Assembly (NCBI GenBank): GCA_018292915.2
Contig: JACVVK020000032.1
Coordinates: forward strand, 282,501 to 346,500
Source: Batillaria attramentaria
Lineage: Eukaryota; Mollusca; Gastropoda; Batillariidae
Direction: 5' to 3'
Length of the DNA stretch: 64,000 nt
Within the stretch, counting starts at the first letter, position 1. The number at the start of each line of letters is the position of its first letter. The notes beneath the pieces are model-generated. The model was given only the letters and a program-made list of their open reading frames with translations. It did no database searches and was not told the DNA's origin. Made by a program: the position numbers and the translations under genes. Below, piece by piece: positions 61,801 to 64,000 of the stretch.

Positions 61801-63360
61801 GTCTGTGACTGTAGCTGCATGTAACACCTTTTGCCTAGGGAGAAATGTAATCATGTCAGAAAACAGTCTTCAGTAACTGAGTAACTAACGTGCTAAGTGA
61901 ACTATCACTGGTCTAGTTGTAACTAATTCAACGCTTGACGAAGTCACTGTCTTATGTCAGTTATGTGCCTAACTCACATACATACATATATATCTGTCCT
62001 GCTCAGTTTCACCTCAATGACAACACATCCTTACACACAGGAAAATTTAAAAAAATATATTTTTTGTACAGTTGCTATTCATCAGTGAAAACAACAAAAA
62101 GTTGATGACAGTATTGACACCCCCTCCCCTCCACCACAAAACAATAACCACCAACAACAAACTCAAACCAACGGTGGTTACTCACAAAGCTAGTGCAAAT
62201 GTCATGAGGGACAGGGATTCATCGTGAAGCTCACGATACTCCATGCAGCTGTCTAGTGGAAGAGACTGGTGAGACTGTAACAGTGAAAAGACAACAAATC
62301 ATCTTATTAGTTAGAGTACTGCAGCACAAATTACAATTTAAATTAGCTGTCTACTTTGAAAAATAAATTTTCATGACTATTTTGACCTTGGCTCTCAGTC
62401 TCACATACCTGCATGATCAGGTCTGCCTGCTTTCCTGCTATGAGTTCAAAGATGTTCCCAAAAATTGACTGCCATCTCCGAGGCTGCAATATTAACATAA
62501 TGATCATAGTGATGTGGCTTACTTGTAAATTATGTACAGAACATAACAGAAGCTAATGTTCTCTGTGCACAGCCACAAAGCTCTATAAAATAATTTAAAT
62601 ATGGTACATACATACATGTATTACAAAACCCAACAATTTAACACCAATGTTACATTCATGGACAGTGCTTCATTTTGGTTTGTTTTCGTGGATATTATAT
62701 ATGAGGGGTCAAATGACCCCTGGCAACTAAACGGGCATGTCAGTGAAGAAGGGTGCAGTGATGCACAACCTTATCAGCTGATCGCAAGTTGCATTGCAGG
62801 ACTGAGAAAGGCCCTGTGCAACCCGTGGCTTAGAGAAACAGACACAATAACATAACTTACGGAGACTGGTTTTCATGCATCAGACATAGGCGTAACCCCC
62901 CCCCCCCCCCTCCCCACTGGCGCTCACCACACTTTGCAGGCACACTGGCAAAATGAAGCATTGCATGGATAACCCCCTACTGCCCTAGCATCCTATTCAG
63001 GATACTGGATACAGGATAGGTACATATCTCTTACCTCATCTATAATCCAAGTCACAATATAATCAACACTCACATTCTGCAATTTAATATTTCTGATAAA
63101 AACAAAAGTCCCCTCTAATCAAAAATGAGTTTTAAAAATCATTTTGTGGCATGCATAGTTACACAAATATATATATGCTCATCAGAATAGGATGATTTGC
63201 TGTGCACACTTGTGTACTCTAAACACAAACCAGTTATCGGCAAGACGCTTACATCTGGCTTTTTGAAGTCCTCCTCTGATACAGACAAGTTATTAACTTC
63301 CCGAAAGAAGGAAGCACAGTCTTCTGGAGACAGTATTGGAAAGCCGTAACTTTCAGACAT
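55865..63360 (-). CDS. NUF2: Kinetochore protein Nuf2
   Basis: Eleven coding exons on -: 63253-63360, 62409-62483, 62186-62274, 61773-61834, 60731-60828, 59898-60002, 59306-59425, 58156-58418, 57511-57702, 56547-56709 and 55865-55930. All borders are GT/AG, the phases fit and the total is 446 residues. Nuf2 pairs with Ndc80/Hec1 in the Ndc80 complex that links kinetochores to spindle microtubules. The N-terminus (SESYGFPILSPEDCASFFRE... to LLRIVSAAINFIRFR, about residues 1-130) is the calponin-homology head. The rest is coiled coil, with the family's SPERVRADLDRAK segment in the middle. The start follows an acceptor at 63363, so a 5' untranslated exon lies further upstream. Confidence 0.92.
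56779..57108. mobile_element. 330-bp MITE in a NUF2 intron, 6-bp TTGTAA duplication
   Basis: Ends CCACAGACGTATAGAGATAG and (complement) CCACAGACGTATAGATCTAG pair for about 29 bases. TTGTAA flanks both ends (56773-56778 and 57109-57114). The interior is CpG-rich and has a tandem GGCCAATGCTATGCGC-like pair. Superfamily not assigned. Confidence 0.8.
57833..57884 (-). repeat. SINE family 1, 3' fragment
   Basis: Only GTGGTGGAAGAGGACGTTAA and the C-rich tail remain (on -). In a NUF2 intron. Confidence 0.7.
58496..59053. mobile_element. MITE (hAT-like ends) in a NUF2 intron, first copy
   Basis: Starts ACAGGGATGGATTTACTCA, ends AAAATCGATCCCTG, flanked by GGTTT. About 170 bp of its middle is replaced by the CAGGGATGACAAC/poly-G sequence also found at 44906-45275 (there on -). 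Confidence 0.75.
60253..60404. mobile_element. TTAA-flanked MITE in a NUF2 intron
   Basis: TTAA at 60249-60252 and 60405-60408. Left CTCTTTGACATCG resembles the foldback at 3072-3160, right (complement) CCTTTACGCATCG. Inside are two direct copies of a GTGACGCGARYCGGTTCGCG-like unit. Confidence 0.6.
60994..61468. mobile_element. MITE (hAT-like ends) in a NUF2 intron, second copy
   Basis: Same ends as 58496-59053, flanked by CAAAT on both sides (60989-60993 and 61469-61473). It keeps the uninterrupted middle. The 5-bp duplications in both copies suggest a hAT5-type or other 5-bp-duplicating transposase. Confidence 0.8.
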
Positions 63361-64000
63361 AGCCTGAAAACACAAATCATTCAACATCAAGTTAATTTAT
63401 GTTAAACCTCTGCAATTATGAAAATAACTATAAGACACCAGAAAGTCAATCTTGGTCATAATGAAGACAGATATTCCAAGAACGAGGCTGGGGAACAGCT
63501 GAGGAATAAAAAAATTTAGCCCGTCCTATGATGTTGTTTCCATTACTATGGAAACAACATAAAAACTAAAACCTACACCGGGATGCAGAGGCAGCGTCCT
63601 GCTGGGGGAACACAGGGGCAAATCCCCCTCCCCACCCCCAAGAAAACAAATTTCAGCATTTTAATTTAAAGGCATTTAGTAGCGTCTCCTGACACCCAAA
63701 AGTACAATACTGCCTTGATACTGACATACAAGTCTTCCAAAATGAACTCATATGACTCATATGACTATATGTTAATGTATCATGATTGTGTGTGCAACCT
63801 TTTTCCTCCTACCTTTCTTTGGCTGACACTGACATTTTTTTCTGGCTGCAAGAACAGGAAATTTGGCTGAAAATTGCCAAACGACTGAAAATTCCCCAGC
63901 CTGAAGAACATGCCACCTACAATGAATTTACCTACTGAACTAGCGGGCATAACTAATTCTCAAACGATCTTTCTGTCTCTCTGCCCTAGACCCCAGTCCA
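63361..64000. other. Upstream (5' intron) region of NUF2
   Basis: Acceptor just before the start codon; no upstream exon identified before the window ends. Contains the hairpin 63531-63560, the same as at 6779-6808. Confidence 0.5.

Overview
The window is animal nuclear DNA: spliced genes with GT/AG introns, two recognisable conserved eukaryotic genes (ELP6 and NUF2), a family of claudin-like genes, and a dense load of SINEs, LINE fragments, DNA transposons and long (AC)n, (CT)n, G and C runs. That repeat style, with tRNA-derived SINEs and PIF/Harbinger, Kolobok-like and tyrosine-recombinase elements together, best suits a lophotrochozoan, probably a gastropod mollusc. This taxonomic call is inference.

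Positions 1-47200 hold a tandem cluster of claudin-like four-helix membrane protein genes, all on the + strand. The window opens in the last codons of one copy (2-67), followed by copy 1 (10787-12320), copy 2 (19115-20678) and copy 3 (45684-47199). The last three share three coding exons with identical splice phases. Each also has a conserved upstream CCAAT-containing block ending in a splice donor, read here as promoter plus non-coding first exon (3508-3738, 16680-16863, 36600-36836). The copies arose by segmental duplication: 6809-12600 is colinear with 37771-47480, and 17700-26990 (interrupted) with 8540-14310. Because the paralogues are so alike, they act as each other's empty sites and give exact boundaries for several insertions: TTAA 20644-21613, TAA 22162-22368, 7-bp duplication 23823-26886, AGT 37994-38702, and an element at 39308-41933.

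The promoter side of copy 3 is a nest of mobile DNA (27417-36582): three copies of a TIR element that each carry a small open frame beginning MAESVSVG. Copy A is split by a CR1/Rex-like LINE fragment and copy C by a 5.7-kb PIF/Harbinger element with a MADF/BESS-like gene on + and a DDE transposase on -. Copy 2 has lost its normal C-terminus to a 1-nt insertion and then a Kolobok-like TTAA insertion carrying a THAP relic. An antisense fragment of claudin exon 1 lies just upstream of copy 2.

From 48300 to 52058 (- strand) there is a tyrosine-recombinase gene of a repetitive type with CxxC/C2H2 fingers and a C-terminal Myb-like tail. It is damaged by a -1 frame change and a TGG-to-TAG stop, and its last ~400 bp are duplicated. 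From 54064 to the end are ordinary host genes in convergent arrangement: ELP6 (+, two exons) and NUF2 (-, eleven coding exons, 446 residues). Five NUF2 introns hold foreign sequence: a separate small TIR element in each of four, and a SINE fragment in the fifth.
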